From Agroathelia rolfsii (Eukaryota > Basidiomycota > Agaricomycetes > Amylocorticiales > Amylocorticiaceae), in NCBI GenBank assembly GCA_018343915.1, contig JABRWF010000002.1, positions 4,898,001 to 4,962,000 of the forward strand: a stretch of 64,000 nt of DNA, written 5' to 3'. Below are positions 1-12,556 of the stretch, in pieces; positions within the stretch are counted from its first letter, which is position 1, and each line of letters opens with the position of its first letter. The position numbers and the translations under genes were made by a program. A model generated the notes under the pieces. The model made no database searches and was not told the origin of the DNA. It was given only the letters and a program-made list of their open reading frames with translations.

Positions 1-619
1 TCGATGTCGTTTACAGGTGCCTCTTCTGTCTGGGGAAAGACTGCTCGGGTATCTACAGGCGCATACAGTGCGTCGAAATTTGCTATTCGTGGATTAACTC
101 AATCAGCAGGTCAGGTTTAATACTTATATGATTTTTATAAAAGATTTAATTTTTTTTTAGCCCAAGAATGGGGCCAATATGGTATTACCGTCAATGCGTA
201 TTGTCCGGGTCTAATTTGGACACCAATGAGTGAGTTCACTGTTCCATGCAATTTCACATAGGGTATGTTTCATCTACTTATCTTTCCAATAATTAAGTTC
301 AAAACGGTCATGATTTCATGAAAAGCACAAAATTCTATGGTTCTTCCGGTGACATGAGAGAAGTTGCAAGTAAAATCTTATTCTCAACCTAAATCTCTTG
401 TTTATTATTTCTTTTGCTCAGTGGGCCGAACTTAGTGCTGTGAAGAGGCATGGCCTACCTGAGGATATAGCCAACCTTGTTTCATTTTTTGCTTCAGAAA
501 AAAGCAGTTTTGTCACAGGGCAGAGTGTAAGTCAATTCTGGCATTCGAGCAATAAAGTTGAATACTAATATTGAATCCATGAATAGATTCTGGCAGATGG
601 CGGTACACTATTTGATTGA
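1..619 (+). CDS. SDR copy A, 3' part (acetoin/diacetyl reductase-like), cut by window start
   Basis: This is the C-terminal half of a classical short-chain dehydrogenase/reductase, an NAD(P)H-dependent carbonyl/alcohol oxidoreductase probably acting in the cytosol. Visible exons encode the catalytic Ser (second S of GASS, 13 residues before Tyr), the YSASK catalytic Tyr/Lys motif, the GLTQSA helix, then AQEWG..GITVNAYCPG and a final ILADGGTLFD before TGA at 617-619. Introns sit where they do in the four intact copies downstream. The intron starting at 366 has a GC donor (GCAAGT) where sister copies have GT. The N-terminal Rossmann half lies outside the window. The substrate is unknown; resemblance to (S)-acetoin-forming diacetyl reductases is by motif only. 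Confidence 0.85.
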
Positions 620-1997
620 TTTTACTAATTAAACTTTCTGTCAACATGATCTCACATGTATGAATATATCGTGGTTTTTTTTTTGCTGAGATCGCAAATG
701 AATTAATATTTAGAGGGAATTAATCCGCGTCTCAGTCGTCGCTCACTGTCCCTCGGTTTTTATTTTATTTTATATAGTTGTCACTTTATTGCTCCCATTC
801 GCTTACACAAGGAATTGGCATACGTACAAGTGTGGCAAGTATCTGGGAATAGTCTTCAGAGAGACTCTGAAACTCATGTCTCCCGACTGGCTTCCAGCAG
901 AACGATCTTTCTGCTTTGACAAGTTCACCGTGTTTATAGTCCAAATATGTATATAATTCTCATATATGACACCTGCTAGTCGATTCTGGTGTGTTTATCT
1001 AACAAATTACTGTCAAGCATGGTTGATACATATTTTTCTTGGTTCTAGCTCAGGAACTTTGAACGGTGTTTCAACAATATCAACGTGCTTCCTAGTTGTT
1101 TTTTGCCCTAAACTCAGCCGACTGCTCTCAAGCCTCTTATTCTATATTCCTGTTCAAATGCTTTCTACCGAGAAACACCTACACTAAGCGGTGTCTTTGG
1201 AATGCGCGGGGTGGGGGGGAGGGCAAATGCGCGCTAGAGACTCGGAGTGACCCACCACTTTGCTCCGTCCACCACCACATTTGGCCGTACAACTTACTCT
1301 TTTAACCCAACCTTCCTTCCCTCTAAACATTATTTTCTCCCTTTGTTCGTCGTGACCTGGATGCTAGCCACAAGGGAAGCAATCAGCGAAAGAAGGAGAG
1401 TCCCTCTCACCCTACTGCTTACCTCTATTTTTCCAAGCCCAGCCGCGATCGGAAAGCGCCAAGCGCTGTCATCCAACACCGCATCTAGATCACATAGCGT
1501 GCTCCAAGGAGCATGTACTCTTTCCGGTCAATGCCGTCTCGTTAAATTAAAGAGGATGAATGGGTTTACTTCTGCGTCACGGCAGGTATCAATTTGTTCT
1601 ACAATGCTTAACGGGCAGTACAATAAGTTTGATCAGCCGGAGTCAGACTAGCATCGGCATTCCCACCGTCAATACATAAACGGCATTCGCTCCGTCTGTG
1701 GTAATGCTGTAGGCGATATCACGTCAAGCAGCATTCATGATACGTCCGGAGCACGTCAAGCTATATCTGAAACGACGTCATCATGACAAGGTCACATTGT
1801 ATAGCGCATGTATGCTCAAATTGGGGTCGTCGTCAGGTAATCAGTGCATGATTTGATCAACTTTGATTATGCTCATGACGTGTGATATCATAGGTACTGA
1901 ACCGAATAGTACATACATATAACGCACGTATCATATGGGCATTGTCCAATACATCATCAATTGTCCCTTACTCCGTCCATCCTAGACTTATCACTAA
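620..1997. other. Intergenic spacer between SDR copies A and B
   Basis: About 1.4 kb with no recognisable gene. Short open frames occur (for example 1247-1651 on +), but they lack family motifs and a conserved counterpart in the other SDR spacers. The last ~150 bp should hold the promoter of SDR copy B; I see no clear TATA box. Confidence 0.5.
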
Positions 1998-3217
1998 ATG
2001 CCGAATTTAAGAGTTGCTATCGTTACCGGCTGCGCAGAAGGGATTGGGCGGGGAATTGCCCTTCGACTTGCAGAAGATAGATGCAATCTTGTGTTAAATG
2101 ACCTGCCCGAGCAGTCTCAAAAATTGAAGTCTCTTATTGAGGAAATCAAATCTAGAGGACGTGCAGCTACTCAGCATACAGGAGATGTTTCCGTGGAAAA
2201 AGATGTTCAAGAACTCGTCGGGACGGCAGTGTCCTCCTTCGGTGGCCTGGATATTGTGAGATGTTACTATGCTCTTCATATGATAATGATCATACTAAAA
2301 GAGTAAATATGGCTAGATGGTGGCTAATGCAGGTATCGGAATGGTCAAGTCGATTTTAGATAGTAAGTTGGACCTTGGCTAAAATATTTTGCTGTTAGAA
2401 CTATCTGCAACTCATTCAATGCAGCTTCTTTGGAGGATCTTGATAGAACATTCAATGTAAATATGCGCGGTGTCTTCTTATCATACAAGTATGCCGCTGC
2501 ACAGATGATCAAGCAGGGTCGTGGTGGACGAATTATTGGTATGATACTCACGTTTTCAACGATTTTTATTTACCACTCTAAGTTCTATTCACCAGGTGCA
2601 TGTTCTACGGGAGGGAAAGTAGGAAAACCGTTTATTGGTGCATATTCAGCGTCCAAATTCGCGGTTCGTGGGTTGACTCAGTCCGCGGGTAAGAGGGGAG
2701 AAGCTAATTTCAAGACTTTCCGCCTGTACTAAATCTGACATTAAGCCCAGGAATGGGGGGCACATGGAATTACAGTGAACACATACTCTCCTGGACTTAT
2801 ATGGACCTCATTATGTAAGTCGACCTTCGAGTTACCATTTTGTTAGCTTCGTTCACCCGTCAAAATCGTCTATGTATGTATAGCCCAGCGAGTCAGCCTT
2901 GATATCAAAAGTCGGGGGATCTATGGTGATTCACCTGAAACAGGCGATACTAGAGAAATTGTAAGTGGAACATTTTACTCCTGATATAAGCTGAACGACT
3001 AATTTATGAGTGCTTTTTCATAGTGGGAGAGGCTTAGTGCCATGAAGAGATTCGGGCAAGTCGAGGACATTGCCAACGTGGTCTCGTTTTTAGCTTCCGA
3101 AAAAAGTAGTTTCATTACAGGGCAAAGTGTAAGTTTTTCGGTCCAAATTAGTTGCTTTGAGGCATGTCACGAATAATTCTATAGATTACGGCGGATGGCG
3201 GCACGCAATTTGATTGA
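1998..3217 (+). CDS. SDR copy B (acetoin/diacetyl reductase-like oxidoreductase)
   Basis: Complete classical SDR gene of about 260 residues in eight or so exons. The start ATG is followed within 12 residues by the cofactor motif TGCAEGIGRG, with LVLNDLP at the end of the second strand. Next come DVSVE, VANAGIG (NAG motif), the helix SYKYAAAQMIKQGRGG and the active-site Ser in GACS, 13 residues before the Tyr of YSASK. The end is ITADGGTQFD then TGA. All exon joins follow GT-AG and match introns in copies A, D and E. The Asp after the second strand (ND) suggests NAD(H) preference, by family rule. It is one of six tandem same-strand copies; the substrate is unknown. Confidence 0.88.
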
Positions 3218-3882
3218 GTCTGTCGATACTGAGAGGGTATCATACCTACTAGTAGCAGCTGTATATAGGACTCAATATAATCACATGCACCAGCACATAA
3301 GCCTGAAGTATTTATGTGGGCTGGATGGTGGTACCAACTTGTCGCAATCGCATGAAGAGGACCTGGATCCGAGGACATCCTCACTGGCAAAGTCGATGCT
3401 CAACTTGGACTAGCAAAAGTATTTACAGCTTCTATCACGGGTTCGCTATTAATAAATAATTCATACGTGTCTCATGATTATCCTGATGCACTCTGATGTC
3501 CACATGTATTGTTGGAGTTGCAATCCGTGCGTCCGATGCAGAGAATAATCTTATCACGTGCTTAGATTGTATTCTATCCACCCAATGTAAATTTTCGTAT
3601 CTCTATCCCTCGCAAGTTGTCGCAGCTTATGTGACAAGCATCAGCCAGGATTTCAATTGTGACAAGCAGTGTAAATGGAATTGGTCTTTAGATCGCACTT
3701 CGAACTGTGGAAGACGGTTTCAATCTTGTTTTGAACAACTTTCTACGGTTCCTAACAAGTAAAGGCAACGATTAAAATCTCTCAGCCAAAAATTCATTTT
3801 TAACGAAGTCAACTTGAGACTGAGTTCCCAAAGACGGCTCAAAAATCCACTTCCGAGGCCTTTTTTCCCCTACCTTTTGACC
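3218..3882. other. Spacer between SDR copy B and the SDR relic
   Basis: About 660 bp. An open frame at 3496-3762 (+, 88 codons) shows no recognisable motif and no similarity to the SDR exons on either side, so I do not call it a gene. Confidence 0.45.
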
Positions 3883-4072
3883 TGTCTAAGCGCCGTGAAG
3901 CAATATACTAGTAGTCTACCTGAGTATGCCACCCGATTTATCTCTTTTCTTGCATCAGAGAAATGTAGTTTTGTTACAAGGCAGAGTGTTGGTTAATTTT
4001 GCTATTTCAAATTGATATCAATATCAGACTTACAATGGTGTTTTTTGGCAGATGAATGTACACAATTTGGTA
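3883..4072 (+). pseudogene. SDR relic C: only the last two exons remain
   Basis: The frame reads LSAVK, then LPEYA, FLASEKCSFVTRQS, a short intron-like gap, and a degraded last exon ending near CTQF. It lines up with LSAMKRFGQ..SFLASEKSSFITGQS and ITADGGTQFD of copy B. The catalytic exons, cofactor domain and first exons are absent, and the GQS glycine is Arg. This is a decayed remnant of a seventh array member, probably left by unequal crossing-over. It cannot encode a working enzyme. Confidence 0.75.
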
Positions 4073-4443
4073 TTGTGTACTAATATAGCAAATATTAGGA
4101 ATAAAATCATGATCCGCTGCAATTGATAATAAAGTATATGAAATACACAAATAGCTACCATTTAGTCAAGTTGGCCAACGCCGCTGAAATACATACGATT
4201 ATGGTCAAGTTTGAGTTCTGAAGCCCGAGGGTTTGCTGGCGGCTGTTAATAACTTGAATCAGAGGGAAAAATTGGCACACCAAGCCAATTTAAGAGACCT
4301 ACTAGTGAAGGATAAAAACACAAGTGGCCCAAATGGCTTCAGTTTGCGAAATACGCACCACATAAGTTTTTCTTGAAAACTTGGAAAGAATTTTTTGTAT
4401 AGAGTTCAAAAGCTCAGGTCAAACGTTCTTTGGGTCATGCTGT
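4073..4443. other. Spacer upstream of the foldback element
   Basis: About 370 bp of AT-rich DNA with no supported gene or repeat. It separates the SDR relic from the foldback element and SDR copy D. Confidence 0.4.
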
Positions 4444-4665
4444 CACTCCGGAGTTTCTCAGAGGAAATCATCATTTCTACCGATACTTCTACCAACCGCT
4501 TTACTTTGAGTAAAAGGATTGGTAAAAGCAAGCATCATGTGGCCATGTTCTAGCGGTAAAATAGATCACGTGATCAGCGCTTTTTACCAAATCCTTTATT
4601 CAAAGTAAAGGGATTTGTCACAAGATTGGTAGAAAAAATATTTTTCTCTTCAAAGCCCCAGAGTG
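4444..4665. repeat. Foldback / MITE-like inverted repeat with CACT...AGTG ends
   Basis: The two ~85-nt arms are imperfect reverse complements. The best core is CTTTACTTTGAGTAAAAGGA at about 4500 against the complement of CCTTTATTCAAAGTAAAGGG at about 4600. Outer parts share TTCTACC and CACTC at the extreme ends. There is no coding capacity, so any movement would need a transposase supplied in trans. It lies about 130 bp before the start of SDR copy D and may overlap its promoter. I could not see a convincing target-site duplication. Confidence 0.65.
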
Positions 4666-4795
4666 TATATTAAGGCGCATGTGACAATAAGTTCTGTGAA
4701 GTGCTGACCTATAATTTGGGCACGTGGTGTTCTAGGCGAGATAAATGGAAAGACATCTTATTTGTAATACTTCCATCTTGCTCTTAATCTCTCAT

Positions 4796-6009
4796 ATGAT
4801 GTCCAGCCCTAAGACTGCAATTGTTACAGGAAGCGCGGAGGGAATTGGTCGAGCAATTGCCCTCAGACTCGCTGATGATGGATGTAATCTCGTTCTGAAT
4901 GATTTACCAAGTCACTCAGCCAAACTAGACGTGGTTGCCGATGAAATACGAGCCAAAAGTCTTAACGCTGTTATTTATATTGGAGATGTATCGGTTGAAG
5001 AAGACGTTCAGAATCTTGTCACTAAAGCAGTGGCTTCATTTGGTGGCTTGGACATCGTTGGTGTTTATTTTTTTTCTCATGAATAGATGAAAAATTCAGA
5101 TGCAAGCGTAACGTTTCAAGATGATCGCTAATGCGGGTACTAGTATTATAAAATCAATACAGGACTGTGGGTTACTAGTATCTACGACAAGTTTTGCACA
5201 TCTCATGAAAGAAAATTTAATCCAAAACTTTATAGTATCTTTGGATGATCTTGACAGAGTCCTAGCTGTCAATGTTCGTGGCGTTTTCTTGTCATATAAA
5301 TATGCTGCTGCGCAAATGATCAAGCAAGGACGAGGCGGTCGCATTATTGGTATGCTTTACCTCATAAAGGATTTCTATTTTACATTGAAATGAACAAATT
5401 GTAGGTGCATCATCCACTGCTGGAAAGGTGGGGATGCCGTACTTGGGTGCATACGCGGCCTCAAAATTTGCTGTTCGTGGATTGACACAGTCGGCTGGTA
5501 TGGCCTATTAAGTTATTAAGGGGAACTATATCTAATTCTTGTACAGCTCAGGAGTGGGGACCTCATGGTATCACTGTCAATACTTATTGCCCAGGGCTTG
5601 TTGCAACGCCGCTAAGTACGTTAACATATTAGTCAGAAGAGATATTCCGATCTAAAAGTTTCCTTGTTTCATAAATCTATCCAGCTATAAGACTGAATGA
5701 TGAGATGAGTAACATGAAATTATTTGGCTCAAATCTTGATGCAAGGGAGGCTGTAAGCATTCATCTTTGCATTCCGTCTCACTATCTAGTTTACAAAATA
5801 TTTTTAGTGGTCCAAGATCAGTGCCATGAAGCGACATGGAGAGGTTGAAGATATCGCTAACCTGGTCTCATTCTTGGCTTCCGAGAAGAGTGATTTTATT
5901 ACGGGACAAAGTGTTTGTTGGATTTTTCTAATAGATATCCCGCTCAGGGTTTGACTAATGGTGAGATTTCCGACAGATCACGGCAGATGGAGGGACAGAG
6001 TTCTCTTAA
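4796..6009 (+). CDS. SDR copy D (acetoin/diacetyl reductase-like oxidoreductase)
   Basis: Complete classical SDR of about 260 residues. The chosen start is the ATG at 4796, with a second ATG at 4799; an in-frame ATG at 4745 would add a 17-residue hydrophobic leader absent from the paralogues. Motifs in order are TGSAEGIGRA, LVLNDLP, DVSVEED, IANAGT, SYKYAAAQMIKQGRGG, active-site Ser in GASS, YAASK, GLTQSA, ITVNTYCPG and a final ITADGGTEFS before TAA. Splice sites match copies B and E. It is closest to copies A and B in its last exons. A foldback element lies just upstream. The substrate is unknown. Confidence 0.87.
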
Positions 6010-6167
6010 TGTTTTTTATTTTTTATTTTTATTTTTGTTTTGAAAAAAAGAATTTTTGGCCTAGCAGGGCTTTGTAATCATGCTCAGTATTTTGTAAATG
6101 AAGCATGCAGTAACTGAGCGTTGAGCAGCAAGCCTAATCGGATCACATCGAGCAACAGGCTCCACAC

Positions 6168-6577
6168 CATCCCCGCTGCAGCTCCATCGGGCAATTCACC
6201 TTGCTATTATATCCCACCTTTCTTGCCCTCGAATTTATGGCCAACTCAGAAGTATAGTGACACAGCCATATTTTTACCGTAATACTACCGAGTATTCTTA
6301 GTAAAGAGGCTTTTGGGAAGCATAATAAGGATAGTGAACTTGACACACATTCACAAAAATCACATATAATTGCCGTACATTCTGACTAATCCCATGAATT
6401 ACTTGGCTTGTACTTGCCTGTTTTAGACTGAGTATCTCAAGCATGCCGCTGCTCGGCATTCATCGGCTATCAGCTCAAGAGAGCGCATTTCATTTGCCAG
6501 CCCCTCTGCAGCTTCGAGGGCGAGAAAGGTGGGATATAATAGGAGGGTGAGTTGCCCGACGGAGCTGCAGCGGGGAG
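6168..6577. repeat. Pair of inverted ~66-bp repeats
   Basis: Positions 6168-6233 and 6512-6577 are reverse complements of each other with roughly 85% identity. The left copy read on + and the right copy read on - encode the same peptide core, S-[IV]-G-Q-[FL]-T-LLLYPTFLALE. The right copy lies inside a 141-codon frame on the minus strand. This suggests fragments of one repeated, formerly coding element inserted in both orientations. Confidence 0.6.
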
Positions 6578-6848
6578 GTCGGGCCGGCGCTGCAACGGCA
6601 GGAGAAGCAATGTGAAGACAGGTTGGGGGTGGAGAGGTGCTGCCGGTGTAGCCGGCAGGCACCGCTCGAGCTCCAGGCGAGAAGGTATCGACACCTCCCT
6701 GACCAACTGCCTGTGCTAGTGTACCCACTAGGGGAGGTGGGTGGGTTGAGCACAACTCAACGCTGACTGTATGTGCTATGCTCTTAGCTGTCAGAGAACA
6801 AGCCGCAAACTGTGCAGCAGCTGAGCGCAAATCCTGCTGTGACAACAC
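6423..6848 (-). other. Unrecognised open frame, possibly from a transposable element
   Basis: A 141-codon frame, rich in Ala, Pro and Ser, that I cannot assign to a family. Its C-terminal third is duplicated in inverted orientation at 6168-6233, which points to repeat-derived rather than host coding sequence. A short retroelement capsid-like fragment is one guess. No zinc knuckle, protease or transposase motif is visible. It could equally be non-coding. Confidence 0.25.
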
Positions 6849-6874
6849 CGTTACTGATTCCTCGACTCTAGGTA

Positions 6875-7178
6875 CAGTAGAACCTGTCTAAAGTCTTTCG
6901 GCTATAAAGTCATAAACTCTTTAAAACCGCGCTTCTTTTGTTTCCCAAGTCTGTAAAGTCATATGTCCCCACGCCAAAGAACCTGCTTAGTCACACGCCA
7001 TATAAGGCATGCAAGATAATTTCCAAATAAAGCATCATGACAAAGCATTGCTCTACTGACTTGGACTCTACCGGCAAAACTCTGGCCCGGAGTGAGTTTA
7101 TTTCACTCATACCTTAGTAAAGTCTTAATCCCCTGGGCTTGGCACTACCAATTATAAGACTTAAGACAGGTTTGACTG
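6875..7178. mobile_element. MITE with TA target duplication (Tc1/mariner-pogo type)
   Basis: A 304-bp non-coding element. The left end starts CAGTAGAACCTGTCTAAAG and the right end, read in reverse, starts CAGTCAAACCTGTCTTAAG; about 20 of the first 23 bases match. Both ends are flanked by TA (6873-6874 and 7179-7180), the duplication expected for Tc1/mariner superfamily elements, and CAGT..AACC ends resemble pogo/Fot-like transposons. It has no transposase, so it would be non-autonomous. Confidence 0.75.
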
Positions 7179-7867
7179 TAAACGCCTTTCTCGACCGATA
7201 GCGTGTGCATGTCATTATTTTTTTACAAAGTAATTATATATTGTATAGTCTGAGGGCCCTCTCTATCACTTTTTCTGCAAGCTCGAAGCAAGTTGTTATT
7301 GAGTTCCCAAAAGTTCCTCATATCCCCGGGAACGACAGTATGGAAAGTCACCCAGTGTATTGTAGAAGAGGTCCTTGCTTAAACTACGCAGTAGTGCTGA
7401 GTCGTGCTTACTTAGACATGATATCATACTGCGTATTTACTTCGGAAAATTTATTCCTAATCGGCCTATGCGTGGCTTTAGAACTTTCATTGAGATGTTC
7501 ATTTTGCTCCTAAATCCGTGCAAACCAACCACTTTGCTTTTTATTCTCTCTACGGGATTATGGGGCCCGGGTTTGAGGGGTTTGTCTGTATTACCATGTG
7601 TTCAGGCCTCCAGCACTCCCACTTAGTAGCGTTTTACATACCCACTTATGACACAATGGGTCCGATTGTCCGTAACTGAGTGTGGACAGGGTGTTGAGCA
7701 CAATCAATGAACACGGCTATTTGTCACCCACGACTGACACATTTGTCTACGTATCGGATGCGGATGGAGTCATCACTATGACTCAGGAATAAAGAATGGT
7801 TTGTATAAATCCAGCATTGGCTTGAACATAGTAGGGTTATTCAAATACCTTTTGAAAACCAATTGCA
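7179..7867. other. Spacer before the flavin oxidoreductase
   Basis: About 690 bp with two overlapping frames (7205-7513 and 7375-7626 on +) that show no family motif. I see no supported gene. The final part should contain the promoter of the oxidoreductase. Confidence 0.4.
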
Positions 7868-9625
<1,758 letters not shown>

Positions 9626-10714
9626 GCCGAAATCTACATGATAGACGTTACAACATGTCACTTGGTTACTTGGCCTCGAGTCACTTTTTCATAGACAAGT
9701 CTCAGTTGGGTAGCACAGAAATTGCCAGGTACTAGCAAAAAGAATTAGCTGAACAAGTTTTTATTGACTTGCCTCTTACGATGCCCAAGATAAGTCTGAA
9801 TACTGGGGGAGTTCGTGCCTGAGCAAATTTCATGCTTGCGGCTATTATAAAGCGCTATAATGAATGCCAATAACTTGTATTAGTTGTGCGGTTTGAGTCA
9901 TATTCTGACTGCGACCGTGAAAATACACAACGAAAAACAAATAACATAATAGCTGACATCATTTTCTGGTCAGAATACATTACAGCGGTTCAAGAAACGA
10001 TAGTAGACACCCCTGCGCAGGGTGTGTGTCTGTGGAGCCTACCGGATTTGGAGAAAAAGCTACCCACATAGTCCCGAGCACTGCTGCTCCGGTGATCCCA
10101 ATAGCCGGGCAGCGCTCAAGGATTCCATATTGACCGCTTGATCACTGGTGACTTGGGTGACCGTAGACCTCTATTCTATTCCATTCTATTCACTCAGATC
10201 TGTCGGATCTCCGTGATGCCGCTCTATGCCGCGTCGGTATCGGCCTCAATAAAATTTTATCCAGTTCTATCCAGGTCTCGAATAGAAAGGGGGGAGGGGG
10301 TGTCTCTATCGTGAGGATGACTCACGGAAGTATCAAGATAAGCCAGCCCTTTCCCTTACAGCTCACGTGCTCTCGGAAGCTCGGCTCGACTGATGGTCGG
10401 ATAACTCGAGAGAGACCCATGGTCTACCGAAAGGCCGCTCAGTTCTATCTATGGTGATGTTTAAGTTCCGCCGCTGAATAGAATAGAATAAAACAGGATC
10501 CTACGGAAAGTCACCTAGTGACTGAAACATACATTTACGGAAACTTTTGCAAACCGCGAATATATCCCAGTCATATGATGCATACCTCATGACTCAATTA
10601 CAATCGCACTCGCCGAAGTCAATTTATTTTTACTCATAAGGCCCACAAGTATTATCGAGTACATTCGTCCTGATAACATCATCTCCGTCGCTCGTTCTAT
10701 GCACGGTACTGGCC
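9626..10714. other. Spacer between flavin oxidoreductase and SDR copy E
   Basis: About 1.1 kb without a supported gene. It contains the inverted-repeat element at 10143-10520 and, at about 10533-10560, a one-sided match (CGGAAACTTTTGC) to the end of the MITE at 22403-22670. Confidence 0.5.
10143..10520. repeat. Inverted-repeat element with CACT...AGTG ends
   Basis: A 378-bp non-coding stretch. The left arm (CACTGGTGAC, then CTATTCTATTCCATTCTATT) pairs with the right arm (GAATAGAATAGAATAAAA, then GTCACCTAGTG). Arms are about 50 nt and imperfect. The ends are CACT...AGTG, like the 4444-4665 foldback, although the interiors differ. No clear target-site duplication is visible. Confidence 0.5.
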
Positions 10715-11880
10715 ATGTCAGCACCGAGGATTGCCGTTGTGACCGGCTGTTGTAGGGGAATTGGTCGTAGCATAGCCCTTCGACTTGCGGAAGATGGCTG
10801 TGACATTGTGGTCAATGATTTAGAACACCAAATCCTTCATCTCCAAACACTTGTGGAAGAGATCGCCTCGAAAGGGCGTGCAGCTGTAATTCATGTAGGT
10901 GATGTATCCGTCGAAGGCAATGTGAAAGAGTTGGTAGAGCTGGCTGTCACTACATTTGGGGGTATTGATATAGTATGTTTTTTTCTTTTATCTATTGGTT
11001 GTGATTTGTATCGTAGGCTCAAATATTTGAAGATGGTGGCAAACGCAGGCATCACTTTCCAAAAACCAATATTCGACAGTATGCATCGGTTCGTATGGTT
11101 ATCTGAGCAGTTTTCTGATTTGATACATAGCGTCTGTTGAAGAACTAGATCAAATGCTTAATATTAATGTCAAGACTGTGTTTCTGTCATACAAGTATGC
11201 CGCCGCTCAGATGATCAAGCAAGGTCGTGGTGGTCGAATAATTGGTAAAGTTTACTTATACTCCTTCCGCCGAAGTTCCACCGCTTGACGCACGCTTCTC
11301 TAGGTGCATCTTCTATATCAGGGAAGAAGGCAAGAGCGTATTCAGGAGCGTATGCAGCATCAAAATTTGCCATCAGGGGCTTGACTCAATCCGCTGGTGT
11401 GTTGGAGGTTGTTTGCCCTAGCCGGAATCACTTGTACTGAGTCCTTGTCAGCTCAGGAATGGGGTATGCATAGTATTACAGTAAATGCATACTGCCCAGG
11501 GCCAACGAGGACATCAATGAGTACGCAATTGCTTCTTAGATACCGTTATCCACTGATATGCAATTATAATAGCCGAAAGTTTAAGCGCTTCTTGGGGCAA
11601 GTTTTTCGAAACGTCCGAAGCTGGAGTTTGGGAAACGGTAAAGCAATATCTTTTCTACTATTTCCTTCACAAGCTTATGAGGATTAGTGGGCAAAAGCGA
11701 CGTCCATCGGCAGAGTTGGCGAACCACAAGATATTGCCCAACTTGTGTCATTCTTAGCATCAAAGGAAAGTAGCTTTATTACTGGTCAAAGTGTGGGTGC
11801 AATCAATTTCATTTATTTTTGCCGAAATAAAGTTCACACCTTTTCAGATAACCATAGACGGAGGGTATCTTTTTGATTAA
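10715..11880 (+). CDS. SDR copy E (acetoin/diacetyl reductase-like oxidoreductase)
   Basis: Complete classical SDR of about 260 residues. Motifs are TGCCRGIGRS (cofactor loop), IVVNDLE, DVSVEGN, VANAGIT, SYKYAAAQMIKQGRGG, GASSISG with the active-site Ser, YAASK, ITVNAYCPG, FLASKESSFITGQS and the last exon ITIDGGYLFD followed by TAA. Intron positions match the other copies. The segment after YCPG (SLSASWGKFFETSEAG) differs strongly from copies B, D and F. That region usually covers the active site in SDRs, so substrate choice may differ. It follows the flavin oxidoreductase on the same strand. Confidence 0.87.
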
Positions 11881-12556
11881 ATCAAGGATTGTAGTTTCGA
11901 CCGTATCATCAGGGCATCATCAATTATTTGATCAACAACAAAACCCAGATGGATTATCATAAATCCAATATTTTATCCACTACGAGGGCAATTGTGTGTG
12001 ACGTGAAGCGATTGCCTAGTGGTCATACCCATTTTAATCCAGGGTGTTCCGCTGTTTTTTTTTTTTGCAGATTTGAGATAATAAGGAGTGACCAACAACT
12101 TCTTCCTGATTGGAATACCAGAGCTCATGAAACTATCTCGACCGATGCATGCATTTGGAATCGGTTAAGCGAAGCAAAATATATTGCTCCTGATCTAGAC
12201 TTCTGGCTACATCGATCCCTGACTCTGACCGAATCATGACTGGAATATATTGATGATTCAAGCATGTGTATTTGAATAGCGACCGATCTAAGTTTGTGAT
12301 GGGGTACGCCTTTGATACCCTTAAAATCCATTGACAGAACCGCAACCGGCGGAGCCACGATCACAAAAGTGTTATCCAGTTATGCAAATAAATCATTAGT
12401 GGGCCATCCTTTTGTTCCTGTATTGATCGACTACGCATGTGATCTTGGCTTACCTACCTGGCAAAACAATTTACAGCTCACTATCTATACATAACCGTAT
12501 CGAATAGCAGACGTCAATCTTGATATTCTTCCTCTCTGAGCACAACTTCAAGAATC
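11881..12556. other. Spacer between SDR copies E and F
   Basis: About 680 bp. Open frames at 11928-12239 (+) and opposite it overlap each other and have no recognised motif. Nothing else supported is seen. Confidence 0.45.

Noticed and set aside
1247..1651. 134-codon open frame between SDR copies A and B
   Set aside because: No motif, no conserved counterpart in other spacers, and composition like the surrounding DNA.
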